A DNA stretch of 64,000 nt from Comamonas aquatica NBRC 14918 (GCF_000739875.1 NZ_BBJR01000022.1:1-64000), one strand, 5' to 3'; positions 19,273 to 31,645 are shown, counted from the stretch's first letter. Translations and numbers: made by a program. Notes: generated from the letters alone by a model not told the origin.

Positions 19273-19920
19273 GGAAAATGGGTGCCTTTAAGCCAGCACT
19301 GGCACCGCACGACACCCGGTTTTCATCACGCTGCCGTCACCCTCTCGCGCAGCATCCCGCCCCTCGATGGGCTGGTTGCTGCAGTGAGACCGCTGCATTA
19401 CAGGCGCAACGCGGGCCCGAGATCTTCGGCAAAGGCGGCTTCCCCGCAAGGTGTTGGCTTCTACATGGAGTGATCACAGTGGAAGCACCTGCCCACCTAC
19501 CGTTCAGCCCCCTGGCGAGAGTGAATGCGCTGTCGGTTGCGGATCGCCGGGCATCCGCAGTGTCCACTGCTACCTGATAAGCGGTGGCTGGCATCTGCGC
19601 GGCTACATCAACAACCCAGGACGGTCACATCATGATGAAGACAGCTGGAGAGCAGGATTTGGCAAGCCCAAAGGACTTCGCTGTCGCAACCCATCACCAC
19701 AAGGGCTAATCTCTTGTGCGGCGTCCATGCACTCTGGACGAAGGCCGCATGACCAACGCGTAATTACCGCCCGCAGGCTTTGCCCCCGCCCTGTAGCTGC
19801 CGGCGCTGAGCATCGCTGCGGAGTATTCTCCAACCCGGTAATCACAGCCTCCTGCATGACCCAGCTCACGGGCCACGCCCGAACTGGGCCAGCCGTTGAA
19901 GGCGTTTCACCAGCATGGTG
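19273..19920. other. gene-free interval after the peptide cluster
   Basis: Nearly 650 bases without a recognisable gene. Short ORFs on both strands lack family features and ribosome sites. A 25-codon reading frame at 19632-19709 (ATGATGAAGACAGCTG start) is the only one with a plausible peptide. A GGTGCC/GGCACC hairpin (about 19280-19306) without a T run follows the racemase. The stretch may be decayed coding DNA. Confidence 0.45.
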
Positions 19921-19937
19921 TTGAGAATTTTTCTCAA
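19921..19937. promoter_or_regulatory. Fur-box-like palindrome upstream of fumC
   Basis: TTGAGAATTTTTCTCAA is a perfect palindrome with seven-base arms. Its core matches 11 of 14 arm positions of the 7-1-7 Fur model (TGATAAT-N-ATTATCA). Repression of fumC by iron-loaded Fur is known in Pseudomonas aeruginosa, so the inferred role is iron control of the iron-free fumarase. Confidence 0.45.
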
Positions 19938-20047
19938 TGGCTGCGCTACCATGGCAGTTTGATCCCTACCGCGGTCTCCAGGCAGCCCGAACGTGCTTCC
20001 CGCCCCCCCATGTCACCACACACAACCTTTGAGAAGCTTTGCACCGC

Positions 20048-21439
<1,392 letters not shown>

Positions 21440-21461
21440 GCACCGGGCCAACGCGGTCACG

Positions 21462-21489
21462 AAAAAGGCAGCCTGCGGGCTGCCTTTTT
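21462..21489. terminator. bidirectional terminator between fumC and the orphan binding-protein gene
   Basis: AAAAAGGCAGCC-TGC-GGGCTGCCTTTTT is symmetrical, so it can stop both the plus-strand fumC and the minus-strand gene that ends at 21516. Confidence 0.85.
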
Positions 21490-21515
21490 GATGACCGGAG
21501 CCCGGCGGCCCTGGC

Positions 21516-22313
21516 TCACTCGGGCAGGTTGCCCAAAGGCCGGCCCAGGTACTTTTGCGAGATGGCGTTCAGGCTGCCATCGGCCTTGGCGGTGCGCAGG
21601 ATGACGTTCACCTGGTCCAGCAGCTCCTTGTTGCCCTTGGCCACGCCGATGAAGCACGGCACATCGGTCAGCAGCAGCTTGTATTCGGTGTCCAGCTTGG
21701 GGTTGCGCTGCATGGTCAGCCCAGCCACGGCGGCGCTGTGGGCCAGCACCTGGCTTTGCCCGGTGACGAAGGACGCAATCGTGGCCGTATCGTCCTCGAA
21801 ACGCTTGATCTGCGTGCCGGCCGGCGCCAGCTTGGTCAGCGCATCGTCCTGCAGCGAGCCGCGCGTCACGGCCACGCTCTTGCCGGCCAGATCGCTGAAC
21901 TGGTGGATGGTCAGCCCCTTGGCGGCATAGATGCCGGAGAAAAACGGCGCATAGGAGATGCTGAAGTCCACGACCTTCTCGCGCTCGGGGTTCTTGCCCA
22001 TGGAGGAGATGATCAGGTCCACCTTGCCGGCCTGCAGCGCCGGGATGCGGGCCGGCGACGTCACCGTGACGATGTTGAGCTTGACGCCCATCTGCTTGGC
22101 GATCAGCTCGGCCGTGGCCACGTCCGAGCCCTGGGGCTTGAGGCTGGCATCAATGAAGCCATAGGGCGGGTAGTCGGTCTGGATGCCGACGTTGAGGGTC
22201 TTGCGCGCCTGGATCTCGGACAGCGGGGCCGCATGCGCGGCCGTGACGAGGGCGCCCAAGCCCCAGGCGGCCATGGTGATCAAGGTGGTGCGGCGAGACG
22301 GGGAAAAATGCAT
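21516..22313 (-). CDS. amino-acid ABC transporter substrate-binding protein (orphan)
   Basis: This family 3 binding protein has about 265 residues. The signal peptide is followed by the mature start APLSEIQARKTLNVGIQTDY; TDYPPYGFIDASLKPQG is the usual first ligand loop and VDLIISSMGKNPEREKVVDFS the central one. It would bind a polar amino acid in the periplasm. No permease or ATPase gene is near, so it must work with a transporter encoded elsewhere or act as a sensor-type protein. ATG 22313 gives the signal peptide; longer in-frame starts do not. Confidence 0.9.
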   Translation of the reverse strand: MHFSPSRRTTLITMAAWGLGALVTAAHAAPLSEIQARKTLNVGIQTDYPPYGFIDASLKPQGSDVATAELIAKQMGVKLNIVTVTSPARIPALQAGKVDLIISSMGKNPEREKVVDFSISYAPFFSGIYAAKGLTIHQFSDLAGKSVAVTRGSLQDDALTKLAPAGTQIKRFEDDTATIASFVTGQSQVLAHSAAVAGLTMQRNPKLDTEYKLLLTDVPCFIGVAKGNKELLDQVNVILRTAKADGSLNAISQKYLGRPLGNLPE

Positions 22314-22442
22314 GACAGGCTCCGGAGGTGAAAAGCGGCCCGGCGCTGCACGCTGGTGCAGCCGCACGGGACAAGGCCCCTCCATGCACAGACCATGCCT
22401 GCGCGCGCGGCAGTGCGTCTCACCCCGGCACGTGCGGGGCAT

Positions 22443-22475
22443 AAAAAAACCGCTGCGGCTTGCGCCCAGCGGTGG
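22443..22475 (-). terminator. Rho-independent terminator of the greA/DUF4149 transcript
   Basis: On the minus strand CCGCTG-GGCGCAAGCCG-CAGCGG is followed by seven T. It lies 55 bases after the DUF4149 stop. Confidence 0.75.
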
Positions 22476-22529
22476 GTAGGAAGTCGGGGTGGCGGTCCTG
22501 AGGTTGGAAGGACTTTGACCCGGCCAGGC

Positions 22530-22976
22530 TCAGGCCTGTTGGCGGTAGCGGTACAGGCTGCGCCAGGCCAGCCAGGCACAGCCGCCATGCAGCAGCAGCA
22601 AGCCCAGCATCTGGATCCGTGGCAGCCATGCGTGTGCACGTGCCAGCCACTGCGGCAGGACGCCGTAGTGCAGCAACACCGCCGTCACCAGGCCACCGAG
22701 CACATAAATCAGCAGAGCGCCTTGCGCCCATGCTTCCTCAGTTTCCGCATGTTTTCGCCTGGAAAGTGCCAGCAGACCTACGCAAGCCGCTATGGAAATC
22801 CAAGTCTGCACCAGGCTGAGCGTCTGCAGCTGCGCGGTGATGCGGTGCCAGTTCGGCTCGGTGACGAAGAGCCCGATCACCGCCAGCAGGCTGCCCGCGA
22901 CCGTGCCCAGCCACAGGCAGGCCAGCCACCAGGGCGTGCGCGCTGCCGCTGCGGGGCTGTGGCCGCTGCCGCCCAT
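22530..22976 (-). CDS. DUF4149-like integral membrane protein
   Basis: The 148-residue protein has four predicted membrane helices: WLACLWLGTVAGSLLAVIGL, SIAACVGLLALS, LIYVLGGLVTAVLLHYGVL and LGLLLLHGGCAWLAW. Proteins of this type next to greA in Burkholderiales are annotated DUF4149; function unknown. It starts seven bases after the greA stop and is probably co-transcribed with it. Confidence 0.75.
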   Translation of the reverse strand: MGGSGHSPAAAARTPWWLACLWLGTVAGSLLAVIGLFVTEPNWHRITAQLQTLSLVQTWISIAACVGLLALSRRKHAETEEAWAQGALLIYVLGGLVTAVLLHYGVLPQWLARAHAWLPRIQMLGLLLLHGGCAWLAWRSLYRYRQQA

Positions 22977-22983
22977 TACCCGC

Positions 22984-23460
22984 TCAGATGTACTTGACCG
23001 CGACGATTTCGTAGCGGCGCTCGCCGCCCGGGGCCTGCACCACGGCCGTGTCGCCTTCTTCCTTGCCGATCAGCGCGCGCGCGATGGGGCTGGAAATGTT
23101 GATCAGGCCCAGCTTGATGTCGGCCTCGTCCTCGCCCACGATCTGGTAGGTCACGGCGGCGCCGCTGTCTTCGTCCTCCAGCTCCACGGTGGTGCCGAAC
23201 ACCACGCGGCCACCGGCATCCAGCGACGAGGGGTCGATGACCTGGGCTGCGGACAGCTTGCCCTCGACTTCCATGATGCGGCCTTCGATGAAGCCCTGGC
23301 GGTCCTTGGCGGACTCGTACTCGGCGTTTTCGCTCAGGTCACCCTGGGCGCGCGCTTCGGCGATCGCCTGGATGATGTTGGGACGCTCGACGGTCTTGAG
23401 ACGGTGCAGCTCTTCCTTGAGCTTTTCTGCACCACGCTTGGTAATTGGAATGGTTGCCAT
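22984..23460 (-). CDS. greA: transcription elongation factor GreA
   Basis: The 158-residue factor enters the RNA polymerase secondary channel and stimulates cleavage of backtracked RNA. The N-terminal coiled coil carries the acidic tip in [16 protein letters not shown] (about 38-53), with the Asp/Glu pair that holds the catalytic metal. The C-terminal FKBP-like domain has [21 protein letters not shown] 23460 was chosen because the family always starts MATIPIT. A terminator for carB lies upstream, so it has its own promoter. Confidence 0.97.
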   Translation of the reverse strand: MATIPITKRGAEKLKEELHRLKTVERPNIIQAIAEARAQGDLSENAEYESAKDRQGFIEGRIMEVEGKLSAAQVIDPSSLDAGGRVVFGTTVELEDEDSGAAVTYQIVGEDEADIKLGLINISSPIARALIGKEEGDTAVVQAPGGERRYEIVAVKYI

Positions 23461-23569
23461 GTCTAGTTTCTCCACATACGGCTGGGCGTACACGCGCACA
23501 TCGGCACAGTCGCGCCACAGGGGCATGTCCAGAGTGCCACATCGACGTGGCTGTATGGATAGGACGCCC

Positions 23570-23607
23570 CAAAAGCAAACCGCCGCGCAGTGTGCCGCGC
23601 GGCGGTG
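23570..23607 (-). terminator. Rho-independent terminator after carB
   Basis: On the minus strand a ten-base-pair stem, ACCGCCGCGC with GCGCGGCGGT (eight-base loop), is followed by TTGCTTTT. It separates carAB from greA. Confidence 0.8.
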
Positions 23608-23678
23608 TTCCTAGGTCAGGGGCTCATTATGCCGCGTTTGCAGCGGCATGCCCTCAGTAAAACCCGACGTGTTGTGAC

Positions 23679-26600
23679 TTAGTGCGTCAGCAGGGCGTGC
23701 AGCTCCTGCACGGAATGCACGTCCAGGTTGCCACGCATGGCCTTCATGCCTTCCACGGCCGCTTCCGCGCCGAAGATGGTGGTGAAGGTGGTCACACGGG
23801 CCAGCAGCGCGCTGGTACGGATCTGGCGCGAGTCGGCGATGGCGTTGCGACGCTCCTCCACCGTGTTGATGACCAGGGCGATTTCGCCGTTCTTGATCAT
23901 GTCCACGATGTGGGGGCGACCTTCGGCCACCTTGTTAACGGTCTGCACCTCCACGCCGGCTTCGGCAATCGCCGCCGCGGTACCGCGGGTGGCGCACAGG
24001 GTGTAGCCCATGGCCGCCAGTTCCTTGGCCACGGCCACGGCACGGGCCTTGTCGTTGTTCTTCACCGACAGGAAGACCTTGCCTTCGGCAGGCAGGTGCA
24101 CGCCGGCACCCATCTGGCTCTTCACAAAGGCTTCGCCAAAGGTCTTGCCCACGCCCATGACTTCACCGGTGGACTTCATCTCGGGGCCGAGGATGGTGTC
24201 CACACCGGGGAACTTCACGAACGGGAACACGGCTTCCTTGACGCTAAAGTAAGGCGGCGTGATCTCCTTGGTCACGCCCTGGCTGGCCAGGGTCTGGCCG
24301 GCCATGCAGCGCGCTGCCACCTTGGCCAGCTGCACGCCGGTGGCCTTGGAGACAAAGGGCACAGTGCGCGAAGCACGGGGGTTGACTTCCAGCACGTAGA
24401 TCACGTCCTGGCCGTCCTGCTCCTTGATGGCGAACTGCACGTTCATCAGGCCGACCACGTTCAGGCCCTGGGCCATGGCGGCGGTCTGGCGCTTGATTTC
24501 GGCGATGGTGTCGGCCTTCAGGTAGTAAGGCGGCAGGGAGCAGGCGGAGTCACCAGAGTGGACGCCGGCTTGCTCGATGTGCTCCATCACGCCGCCGATG
24601 TACACGGCGCCGGTGGCATCGCGCACACAGTCCACGTCGCACTCGATGGCGTTGGACAGGAAGTGGTCCAGCAGCACGGGCGAGTCGTTGGAGACCTTCA
24701 CGGCTTCGCGCATGTAGCGCTCCAGGTCGCGCTGCTCGTGCACGATTTCCATGGCACGGCCACCCAGCACGTAGGAGGGGCGCACGACCAGGGGGTAACC
24801 CAGACCGGCGGCCTTTTCCAGGGCTTCACCTTCGGTGCGCGCCGTGGCGTTCGGTGGCTGGCGCAGGCCCAGGTCGTTGAGCAGCTTCTGGAAGCGCTCG
24901 CGGTCCTCGGCAGCGTCGATCATGTCGGGTGTGGTGCCGATGATCTTCACGCCTTCGGCTTCCAGGCCCAGGGCCAGCTTCAGCGGCGTCTGGCCGCCGT
25001 ACTGCACGATCACGCCGTCGGGCTGTTCGACATCGACGATTTCCAGCACGTCTTCCAGCGTCAGGGGCTCGAAGTACAGGCGGTCGGACGTGTCGTAGTC
25101 GGTGGACACGGTCTCGGGGTTGCAGTTGACCATGATGGTTTCGTAACCATCTTCGCGCATGGCCATGGCGGCGTGCACGCAGCAGTAGTCGAACTCAATG
25201 CCCTGGCCGATGCGGTTCGGGCCACCGCCCAGCACCATGATCTTCTTCTTGTCCGTGGGTGCGGCTTCGCACTCCTCGTCGTACGTGGAGTACATGTACG
25301 CCGTGTTGGAGGCGAATTCGGCCGCGCAGGTGTCCACGCGCTTGAACACGGGGCGCACCTTCAACGCCTTGCGCGCTTCGCGCACGGCCTTGTCGGTGGT
25401 GTGCAGCAGCTTGGCCAGGCGACGGTCGGAGAAGCCCTTTTGCTTCAGCGTGCGCAGCGTGGCGGCGTCCAGCAGGGACAGGGCCTTGTCGCCATGGGCT
25501 TCGAAGTGCTGGTCCAAGTCCAGCTCGATCTTGACAATCTCTTCGATCTGCACCAGGAACCACTTGTCGATCTTGGTGATGGCGTGCACTTCGTCCAGCG
25601 ACCAACCGGCCGCGAACGCGTCACCCACGTACCAGATGCGGTCAGGACCGGGCTCGCCCAGTTCCTTTTCCAGGATTTCGCGGTCCTGGGTCTTTTCGTT
25701 CATGCCGTCCACGCCCACTTCCAGACCGCGCAGGGCCTTCTGGAAGGATTCCTGGAAGGTGCGGCCGATGGCCATCACTTCGCCCACGGACTTCATCTGC
25801 GTAGTCAGGCGGTTGTCGGCCGTGGGGAACTTCTCGAACGCGAAACGTGGGATCTTGGTGACCACGTAGTCGATGGTGGGCTCGAACGACGCGGGGGTGG
25901 CACCGCCCGTGATTTCGTTCTTCAGCTCGTCCAACGTGAAGCCAACGGCCAGCTTGGCCGCGATCTTGGCAATCGGGAAGCCCGTGGCCTTGGAGGCCAG
26001 CGCCGAGGAACGCGAGACGCGGGGGTTCATCTCGATGACGATCATGCGACCGTCCTTGGGATTCACCGAGAACTGCACGTTGGAACCGCCCGTGTCCACA
26101 CCGATCTCACGCAGCACCGCCAGCGAGGCGTTGCGCATGATCTGGTATTCCTTGTCGGTCAGCGTCTGGGCGGGTGCTACGGTGATGGAGTCACCGGTGT
26201 GTACGCCCATGGGGTCCAGGTTCTCGATGGAGCAGACGATGATGCAGTTGTCCGCGGTGTCGCGCACCACTTCCATCTCGTACTCTTTCCAGCCCAGCAG
26301 CGATTCTTCGATCAGCAGCTCGTTGGTGGGCGAAGCCTCCAGACCACGCTTGCAGATGGTCTCGAATTCTTCGGCGTTGTAGGCAATGCCACCGCCCGTG
26401 CCACCCAGCGTGAAGCTGGGGCGGATCACGGTGGGGAAGCCGACGCGCTTTTGCACTTCCCAGGCCTCGTCCATGGAGTGGGCGATGCCGGAGCGCGCGG
26501 AGCCCAGACCGATCTTGGTCATGGCGTCCTTGAACTTCAGGCGGTCTTCGGCCTTGTCGATGGCTTCGGGCTTGGCGCCGATCAGCTCCACCTGGTACTT

Positions 26601-26927
26601 GTCCAGCACGCCGTGCTTCCACAGGTCCAGGGCGCAGTTCAGCGCTGTCTGGCCGCCCATGGTGGGCAGGATGGCGTCGGGGCGTTCCTTGGCGATGATC
26701 TTCTCGACCGTCTGCCAGGTGATGGGCTCGATGTAGGTCACGTCCGCCGTGGCAGGGTCGGTCATGATCGTGGCGGGGTTGCTGTTGATCAGGATGACCT
26801 TGTACCCCTCTTCGCGCAGCGCCTTGCAGGCCTGCACGCCGGAGTAGTCGAATTCACAGGCCTGGCCGATCACGATGGGACCGGCGCCGATGATCAGAAT
26901 GCTTTTGAGGTCGGTGCGCTTAGGCAT
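23679..26927 (-). CDS. carB: carbamoyl-phosphate synthase large subunit
   Basis: The 1082-residue protein makes carbamoyl phosphate from bicarbonate, ammonia and two ATP for arginine and pyrimidine synthesis. Two homologous ATP-grasp halves are visible: the first starts [20 protein letters not shown], the second [20 protein letters not shown]. The C-terminal allosteric MGS-like domain begins near residue 945 ([15 protein letters not shown]). Full length for the family. It overlaps carA by eight bases. Confidence 0.98.
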   Translation of the reverse strand: MPKRTDLKSILIIGAGPIVIGQACEFDYSGVQACKALREEGYKVILINSNPATIMTDPATADVTYIEPITWQTVEKIIAKERPDAILPTMGGQTALNCALDLWKHGVLDKYQVELIGAKPEAIDKAEDRLKFKDAMTKIGLGSARSGIAHSMDEAWEVQKRVGFPTVIRPSFTLGGTGGGIAYNAEEFETICKRGLEASPTNELLIEESLLGWKEYEMEVVRDTADNCIIVCSIENLDPMGVHTGDSITVAPAQTLTDKEYQIMRNASLAVLREIGVDTGGSNVQFSVNPKDGRMIVIEMNPRVSRSSALASKATGFPIAKIAAKLAVGFTLDELKNEITGGATPASFEPTIDYVVTKIPRFAFEKFPTADNRLTTQMKSVGEVMAIGRTFQESFQKALRGLEVGVDGMNEKTQDREILEKELGEPGPDRIWYVGDAFAAGWSLDEVHAITKIDKWFLVQIEEIVKIELDLDQHFEAHGDKALSLLDAATLRTLKQKGFSDRRLAKLLHTTDKAVREARKALKVRPVFKRVDTCAAEFASNTAYMYSTYDEECEAAPTDKKKIMVLGGGPNRIGQGIEFDYCCVHAAMAMREDGYETIMVNCNPETVSTDYDTSDRLYFEPLTLEDVLEIVDVEQPDGVIVQYGGQTPLKLALGLEAEGVKIIGTTPDMIDAAEDRERFQKLLNDLGLRQPPNATARTEGEALEKAAGLGYPLVVRPSYVLGGRAMEIVHEQRDLERYMREAVKVSNDSPVLLDHFLSNAIECDVDCVRDATGAVYIGGVMEHIEQAGVHSGDSACSLPPYYLKADTIAEIKRQTAAMAQGLNVVGLMNVQFAIKEQDGQDVIYVLEVNPRASRTVPFVSKATGVQLAKVAARCMAGQTLASQGVTKEITPPYFSVKEAVFPFVKFPGVDTILGPEMKSTGEVMGVGKTFGEAFVKSQMGAGVHLPAEGKVFLSVKNNDKARAVAVAKELAAMGYTLCATRGTAAAIAEAGVEVQTVNKVAEGRPHIVDMIKNGEIALVINTVEERRNAIADSRQIRTSALLARVTTFTTIFGAEAAVEGMKAMRGNLDVHSVQELHALLTH

Positions 26928-28092
26928 TGTTGTGGCTCTCCATCAGCGCGGTGAAGCGGTCGAACAGGTAGGCGATATCGTGGGGACCGGGCGAAGCCTC
27001 GGGGTGGCCCTGGAAGCAGAAGGCGGGCACATCGGTGCGCTCCAGGCCCTGCAGCGTGCCATCAAACAGGCTGACGTGCGTGGCGCGCAGGTTGGCCGGC
27101 AGCGTTTCCAGTTCCACCGCAAAGCCGTGGTTCTGGCTGGTGATGCTGACGCGGCCCGTATCCAGGTCCTTCACGGGGTGGTTGGCACCGTGGTGGCTGT
27201 TTTGCATCTTGAAGGTCTTGGCGCCGGAGGCCAGGGCCATGATCTGGTGGCCCAGGCAGATGCCGAACAAGGGCTTCTTGGCGGCCATGATCTCTTGCGC
27301 CGCGGCGATGGCGTAGTCGCATGGCGCTGGGTCGCCAGGGCCATTCGACAGGAACACGCCATCGGGGTTCAGTGCCAGCACGTCCTTGGCGGGCGTCTGG
27401 GCCGGCACCACGGTCAGCTTGCAGCCACGCTCGGCCAGCATGCGCAGGATGTTCTTCTTGACGCCAAAGTCGTAGGCCACGACGTGGAACTTGGGGTTCT
27501 CGAGCTGGCCATAGCCTTCGCCCAGCTTCCACTCGGTTTCCGACCAGTCGTAGGCGGCTGCCGTCGTCACCTCCTTGGCCAGATCCAGGCCCTTCATCGC
27601 GGGAGCGGCCTTGGCGGCGGCCAGGGCTTCGTCGATGCGCGCCTGGGTGACCGCTTCGCCTGCGGCCAGGCCCAGGATGGCACCGTTCTGTGCGCCCTTG
27701 TCACGCAGCAGGCGGGTCAGCTTGCGGGTGTCGATGTTGGCAATCGCCACGGTCTGGTTGCGCACCAGGTACTGCGACAGGGTCTCGCCCATGCGGAAGT
27801 TGCTGGCCAGCAGGGGGAGGTTCTTGATGATCAAGCCTGCGGCATGGACTTGGTCAGCTTCGATGTCCTCGACATTGACGCCATAGTTGCCAATGTGGGG
27901 ATAGGTGAGCGTGACGATCTGTTGGCAGTAGCTGGGGTCGGTGAGGATTTCTTGGTAGCCCGTGATGGCGGTGTTGAACACCACCTCACCCACTGTGGTG
28001 CCTTGCGCACCAATCGAATTGCCAACAAAGACCGTGCCGTCTGCGAGCGCCAGGATGGCGGATGGGAAGCTTCCCTGAAGAGACAAAAGCAC
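26920..28092 (-). CDS. carA: carbamoyl-phosphate synthase small subunit
   Basis: The 390-residue glutaminase subunit feeds ammonia to CarB. The class I amidotransferase triad is present: the nucleophilic Cys in LFGICLGHQ near residue 277, and the His/Glu of [13 protein letters not shown] near 365. The N-terminal domain starts [19 protein letters not shown]. The start is GTG at 28092 with GGAG six bases upstream. The transcript has a leader of about 130 bases with a long inverted repeat. Confidence 0.97.
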   Translation of the reverse strand: MLLSLQGSFPSAILALADGTVFVGNSIGAQGTTVGEVVFNTAITGYQEILTDPSYCQQIVTLTYPHIGNYGVNVEDIEADQVHAAGLIIKNLPLLASNFRMGETLSQYLVRNQTVAIANIDTRKLTRLLRDKGAQNGAILGLAAGEAVTQARIDEALAAAKAAPAMKGLDLAKEVTTAAAYDWSETEWKLGEGYGQLENPKFHVVAYDFGVKKNILRMLAERGCKLTVVPAQTPAKDVLALNPDGVFLSNGPGDPAPCDYAIAAAQEIMAAKKPLFGICLGHQIMALASGAKTFKMQNSHHGANHPVKDLDTGRVSITSQNHGFAVELETLPANLRATHVSLFDGTLQGLERTDVPAFCFQGHPEASPGPHDIAYLFDRFTALMESHNNA

Positions 28093-28116
28093 TGGATTCT
28101 CCGGTTCTAAGTACGG

Positions 28117-28198
28117 TTACGCCCAGCGCGCGCCACCCGACCTAGCGTCGTGCGGCATGTTGCTTATCTACAGTGATGACGAGGAAAGCGTCGCTAGG
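28117..28198 (-). promoter_or_regulatory. structured carA leader with inverted repeat and possible leader peptide
   Basis: In the minus-strand leader CCTAGCGACG (28198-28189) can pair with CGACGCTAGG (28150-28141), nine of ten positions, around a loop of about 38 bases. A 13-codon frame (ATG 28158, TAA 28117-28119; MPHDARSGGARWA) overlaps the second arm. No clear ribosome site precedes it. Control of carAB by pyrimidines or arginine is general knowledge; this mechanism is a guess. Confidence 0.35.
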
Positions 28199-28227
28199 CG
28201 TATGGAAAGAATGCTGAAAAGCCTCTC

Positions 28228-28233
28228 ATTATA
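28228..28233 (-). promoter_or_regulatory. minus-10 box of the carA promoter
   Basis: A perfect TATAAT on the minus strand lies about 136 bases before the carA GTG. The minus-35 region (about 17 bases further) is weak. Confidence 0.5.
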
Positions 28234-28281
28234 GCCACTTCCTTTCGCAGCATTCTGGCCACGCCAGGGATTCCCCTCTCC

Positions 28282-29058
28282 CTACCCCTCCAAGGCCTGA
28301 CTTACCGCGCTGGCATGCAGGCAGATAGCGGCGGCCGCGCCGACGTTCAGCGACTCCTCGCCCCCGGGCTGTGCAATCCGCACCGACTGCGCCGCGAGCG
28401 CCTCGACCGCAGGCCCCACGCCCTGGCCTTCATGCCCCATGGCCCAGGCGCAGGGCCAGGGCAGATTCGCGCGGTGGATCAGGTCGCCGCGGTGGGAGCT
28501 GGTGACCAGCAGCGGCACCTGCAGTTGCGCCAGCACATCGGCTTCCACCCCTTCCACCAGATGCAGCGCAAAGTGCGCGCCCATGCCGGCCCGCAGCACC
28601 TTCTGGCTCCAAAGTGCGGCTGTACCCTTGAGCGCAATCACCTGCCGAAACCCGAAGGCCGAGGCACTGCGCAGAATGGAGCCAACATTGCCGGCATCCT
28701 GCACCCGATCCAGCACCACGCTGGGCACACCGGATTGCACGGTCACACTGGGCGACCAAGGCAGGAGGTAGCCCATGCGGGCCGGCGACTCCAGACCGCT
28801 GATGTCCGCAAAGAGTGCATCCGCCAGGACTACAACTTTGGAAGCGCATTGCGCCCATTCCACGGGCACCTGCGGCCAAAAAGACTCCGCAAACACCGCC
28901 ACACTGGGTTTCAGGCCACGCGCCAGGGCCGCACGACAGAGGTGGTCACCCTCCAGCCACACCTGCCCTTGCCTGCGATACACACCGCTTTCGCGCGATA
29001 GGCGGCGCAGGTCTTTGACGAAGGCGTTGTCACGCGAATGGATTTCTGTAAATTTCAT
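28282..29058 (-). CDS. TrmH/SpoU-family RNA 2'-O-ribose methyltransferase
   Basis: This 258-residue SPOUT enzyme has an N-terminal RNA-binding substrate domain ([18 protein letters not shown]) followed by the knotted catalytic domain. Motif 1 is [19 protein letters not shown], motif 2 [11 protein letters not shown] and motif 3 [14 protein letters not shown], which form the SAM-binding knot. It may be an RlmB- or TsnR-like rRNA enzyme; the exact nucleotide is not deducible. Its ATG overlaps the rnhB stop. Confidence 0.92.
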   Translation of the reverse strand: MKFTEIHSRDNAFVKDLRRLSRESGVYRRQGQVWLEGDHLCRAALARGLKPSVAVFAESFWPQVPVEWAQCASKVVVLADALFADISGLESPARMGYLLPWSPSVTVQSGVPSVVLDRVQDAGNVGSILRSASAFGFRQVIALKGTAALWSQKVLRAGMGAHFALHLVEGVEADVLAQLQVPLLVTSSHRGDLIHRANLPWPCAWAMGHEGQGVGPAVEALAAQSVRIAQPGGEESLNVGAAAAICLHASAVSQALEG

Positions 29059-29708
29059 GCCGTGGTGGCTGCGGTTTCACGCGCAGCGAATGTATGGATC
29101 ACCTGCGCCACCGGGGCAAAGCTGCGCCGGTGGGCAGGCGTGGCGCCCAAGCCGCGCAGCGCCTGCAAATGCGCGGCGGTGCCATAGCCTTTGTGCGCGG
29201 CAAAACCGTAGCCGGGATACTCACGGTCAAAACCCTCGCACCAGCGGTCACGGTGGACCTTGGCCAGGATCGAGGCGGCCGAAATGGCCTGCACCAGGGC
29301 ATCGCCCTTGACAATCGCCTCGGCCTGCACCTCCAGTACCGGCAGCCGATTGCCATCGACCTGGACCAGTGCCGGCTTCAGGCGTAAGCCATACACCGCC
29401 CGCTGCATCGCCAGCAAGGTAGCCTGCAGGATGTTGAGCCGGTCGATCTCTTCCACCGACGCTTCGGCAATGCAAAAGCACAAGGCCTTGGCGCGGATCT
29501 CGTCGAACAGCTTTTCGCGGCGCAAAGCCGTGAGCTTCTTCGAATCGGCCAGCCCGGCAATCGGGTGCAGGTCGTCCAGAATGACGGCCGCGGCCACCAC
29601 CGGCCCCGCCAGGGGACCGCGCCCGGCTTCATCCACCCCCGCCACCAGGCCTGGCGCATGCCAGGGCAAGGAACCTTGCTCAGGCAGAGAGAACTTTTTG
29701 GATGGCAT
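29055..29708 (-). CDS. rnhB: ribonuclease HII
   Basis: This protein of about 217 residues removes ribonucleotides and RNA from DNA-RNA hybrids. The catalytic acidic residues are in [21 protein letters not shown] (Asp and Glu of DEAGRG, near 22-27), with further Asp residues in LADSKKL and VQVDGNR. ATG 29708 gives the normal N-terminal length and overlaps the end of lpxB by 29 bases in another frame. It is last but one in the envelope cluster. Confidence 0.95.
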   Translation of the reverse strand: MPSKKFSLPEQGSLPWHAPGLVAGVDEAGRGPLAGPVVAAAVILDDLHPIAGLADSKKLTALRREKLFDEIRAKALCFCIAEASVEEIDRLNILQATLLAMQRAVYGLRLKPALVQVDGNRLPVLEVQAEAIVKGDALVQAISAASILAKVHRDRWCEGFDREYPGYGFAAHKGYGTAAHLQALRGLGATPAHRRSFAPVAQVIHTFAARETAATTA

Positions 29709-30849
29709 GGGCGGATAAGGTCGTCGTATCTTTGTGCAGGCTGCGGTGCAAGGCCGCAAACCGCTGCTCCACTACCTGCACCTTGGCGCGCGCATGTGCG
29801 CTGTCATCCAGCCACTGCGCCACGGCATGTGCCAAGGCCTGCGGCGAAGCCTGGTCCTGCAGCAGTTCGGGCACCACAAAGTCGGAGCACAGGATGTTGG
29901 GCAAGCCCACCCACGGCTGCAATTGCTTGCGTTGCATGAGACGGTAGCTCCACGGGTGCATGTTGTAGGAGATCACCATGGGCCGCTTGAACAACGCAGC
30001 CTCCAAAGTGGCCGTGCCACTGGCAATCAAGGTGCAGTCACAGGCCGCCAGCACATCGTGCGACTGGCCACGCACGATCTTGAGCCACGCAGCGACCCCC
30101 AACTCCTGGCTCAGAGCCACCAACCGGTCGTGCAGGGCCGGCACGGCCGGCAGCACCACCTGCAAATCGGGCCATTGCTGCCGCAGCAAGGCCGCGGCCT
30201 GCATGAAGGGCTTGGCGATGTATTGCACCTCGGCACGGCGACTGCCCGGCAGCAAAGCCAGGACCGGATGCTCCTGCACCAACCCCAGGCGCGCACGCGC
30301 AGCGGCACGGTCGGGCTCCATCGGAATGACCTGTGCCAAGGGATGCCCGACGTAGGTGGCCGCGATCCCATGCTGCGCTAGCAAATCCGGTTCAAACGGA
30401 AACAGGCACAGCACATGGTCGGCCGCAGCCCGGATCTTGTGGACGCGCTCCGCACGCCAGGCCCAGATGGAAGGGCAGACAAAGTGCACCGTCTTGATGC
30501 CCGCCGCACGCAGGTCCTGCTCCAACCCCAGGTTGAAATCCGGCGCATCAATCCCCACAAACACGTCCGGGCGATCCTGCAGCAAACGCGCACGCAGCTG
30601 CCGGCGGATGGACAGGATGTCCCACAGACGCATCAGCACCTCAAAGCTGTAGCCATGCACGGCCAGCCGCTCACTGGGCCACAACGCCTCAAAACCGCGC
30701 TGCTGCATGTGGTGCCCGCCAATGCCCAGGGCCTGCACCTGCGGCCACTGGCGCTGCAGACCATCCAAAAGCAAACCGGCGAGCAAGTCTCCTGACGTCT
30801 CGCCGGCCACCATGGCAACACGGGGTTGCTGTGTATCTTTGACAGACAT
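29680..30849 (-). CDS. lpxB: lipid-A-disaccharide synthase
   Basis: The 389-residue glycosyltransferase (GT19) joins UDP-2,3-diacylglucosamine and lipid X into the lipid A disaccharide at the inner membrane. The N-terminal [14 protein letters not shown] is the family signature; [18 protein letters not shown] (about 205-222) and the [21 protein letters not shown] stretch complete the site. The first three genes of lipid A assembly (lpxD, lpxA, lpxB) lie together here with fabZ. Confidence 0.97.
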   Translation of the reverse strand: MSVKDTQQPRVAMVAGETSGDLLAGLLLDGLQRQWPQVQALGIGGHHMQQRGFEALWPSERLAVHGYSFEVLMRLWDILSIRRQLRARLLQDRPDVFVGIDAPDFNLGLEQDLRAAGIKTVHFVCPSIWAWRAERVHKIRAAADHVLCLFPFEPDLLAQHGIAATYVGHPLAQVIPMEPDRAAARARLGLVQEHPVLALLPGSRRAEVQYIAKPFMQAAALLRQQWPDLQVVLPAVPALHDRLVALSQELGVAAWLKIVRGQSHDVLAACDCTLIASGTATLEAALFKRPMVISYNMHPWSYRLMQRKQLQPWVGLPNILCSDFVVPELLQDQASPQALAHAVAQWLDDSAHARAKVQVVEQRFAALHRSLHKDTTTLSAHAIQKVLSA

Positions 30850-30853
30850 GGCC

Positions 30854-31645
30854 TTAACGCGCAATTCCTCGTGTCGAAGCAGTCAAGAAAGACTGCATGA
30901 GCGCAATATCCTGGGCCGCTTCAGGCATCTCGGCCGCCAGCGACGCAATCGCCTGGACCGCGTCTTCCAGGGTCAAGCCCTGGCGATACAACAGGCGGTG
31001 CATCTGCTTGACCGCCTTCAGCCGTTCGGGCGTAAAGCCACGGCGACGCAAACCTTCGATGTTGAAGCCGCGCACCGCCAGGGGGTTGCCTTCGATCATC
31101 ATGAAGGGCGGGACATCCTGGGCCACACGGCTGGCAAAGCCCGCCATGGCATGGGCACCAATCTTCACGAACTGGTGCACACCGGTCAGCCCCCCCAGAA
31201 TCACCCAGTCACCCACATGCACATGACCCGCCAAGGTTGCGTTGTTGGCCAGGATGGTGTGACTGCCCACCGCGCAATCGTGGGCGATATGGACATAGGC
31301 CATGATCCAGTTGTCGTTCCCCACGCGGGTAACGCCTGCATCCTGGCTGGTGCCGGTGTTGAAGGTACAGAACTCGCGGATGGTGTTGCGATCACCAATC
31401 ACCAGCTCGGTCGGCTCGCCCGCATACTTTTTGTCCTGCGGCTGCGCGCCCAACGATGCGAACTGGAAAATCTGGTTATCTGCACCGATGGTGGTGTGAC
31501 CCTCGATCACGCAATGCGGGCCAATGCGCGTACCAGCCCCCACCTTCACATGGGCGCCGATGACGCTGTAAGCCCCCACAGTCACAGAAGGGTGCAGCCA
31601 AGCACCCTCATGCACGATCGCGGTGGGATGGATGTTCTCGCTCAT
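30854..31645 (-). CDS. lpxA: UDP-N-acetylglucosamine acyltransferase
   Basis: The 263-residue trimer transfers a 3-hydroxyacyl chain from ACP to UDP-GlcNAc, the first lipid A step. Hexapeptide repeats run from residue 5 ([23 protein letters not shown]) to about 190 and form the left-handed beta helix. The catalytic His lies in [15 protein letters not shown] near 125-140. The C-terminal helices follow ([20 protein letters not shown]). It overlaps the fabZ stop by one base. Confidence 0.97.
   Translation of the reverse strand: MSENIHPTAIVHEGAWLHPSVTVGAYSVIGAHVKVGAGTRIGPHCVIEGHTTIGADNQIFQFASLGAQPQDKKYAGEPTELVIGDRNTIREFCTFNTGTSQDAGVTRVGNDNWIMAYVHIAHDCAVGSHTILANNATLAGHVHVGDWVILGGLTGVHQFVKIGAHAMAGFASRVAQDVPPFMMIEGNPLAVRGFNIEGLRRRGFTPERLKAVKQMHRLLYRQGLTLEDAVQAIASLAAEMPEAAQDIALMQSFLTASTRGIAR

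Noticed and set aside
19451-19924. 157-codon plus-strand frame after the racemase gene
   Set aside because: No domain, no ribosome site, irregular composition.
23682-26954. 1090-codon open frame antisense to carB
   Set aside because: It is a shadow of carB in GC-rich DNA, rich in His, Gly and Val with no family motif; carB is certain.
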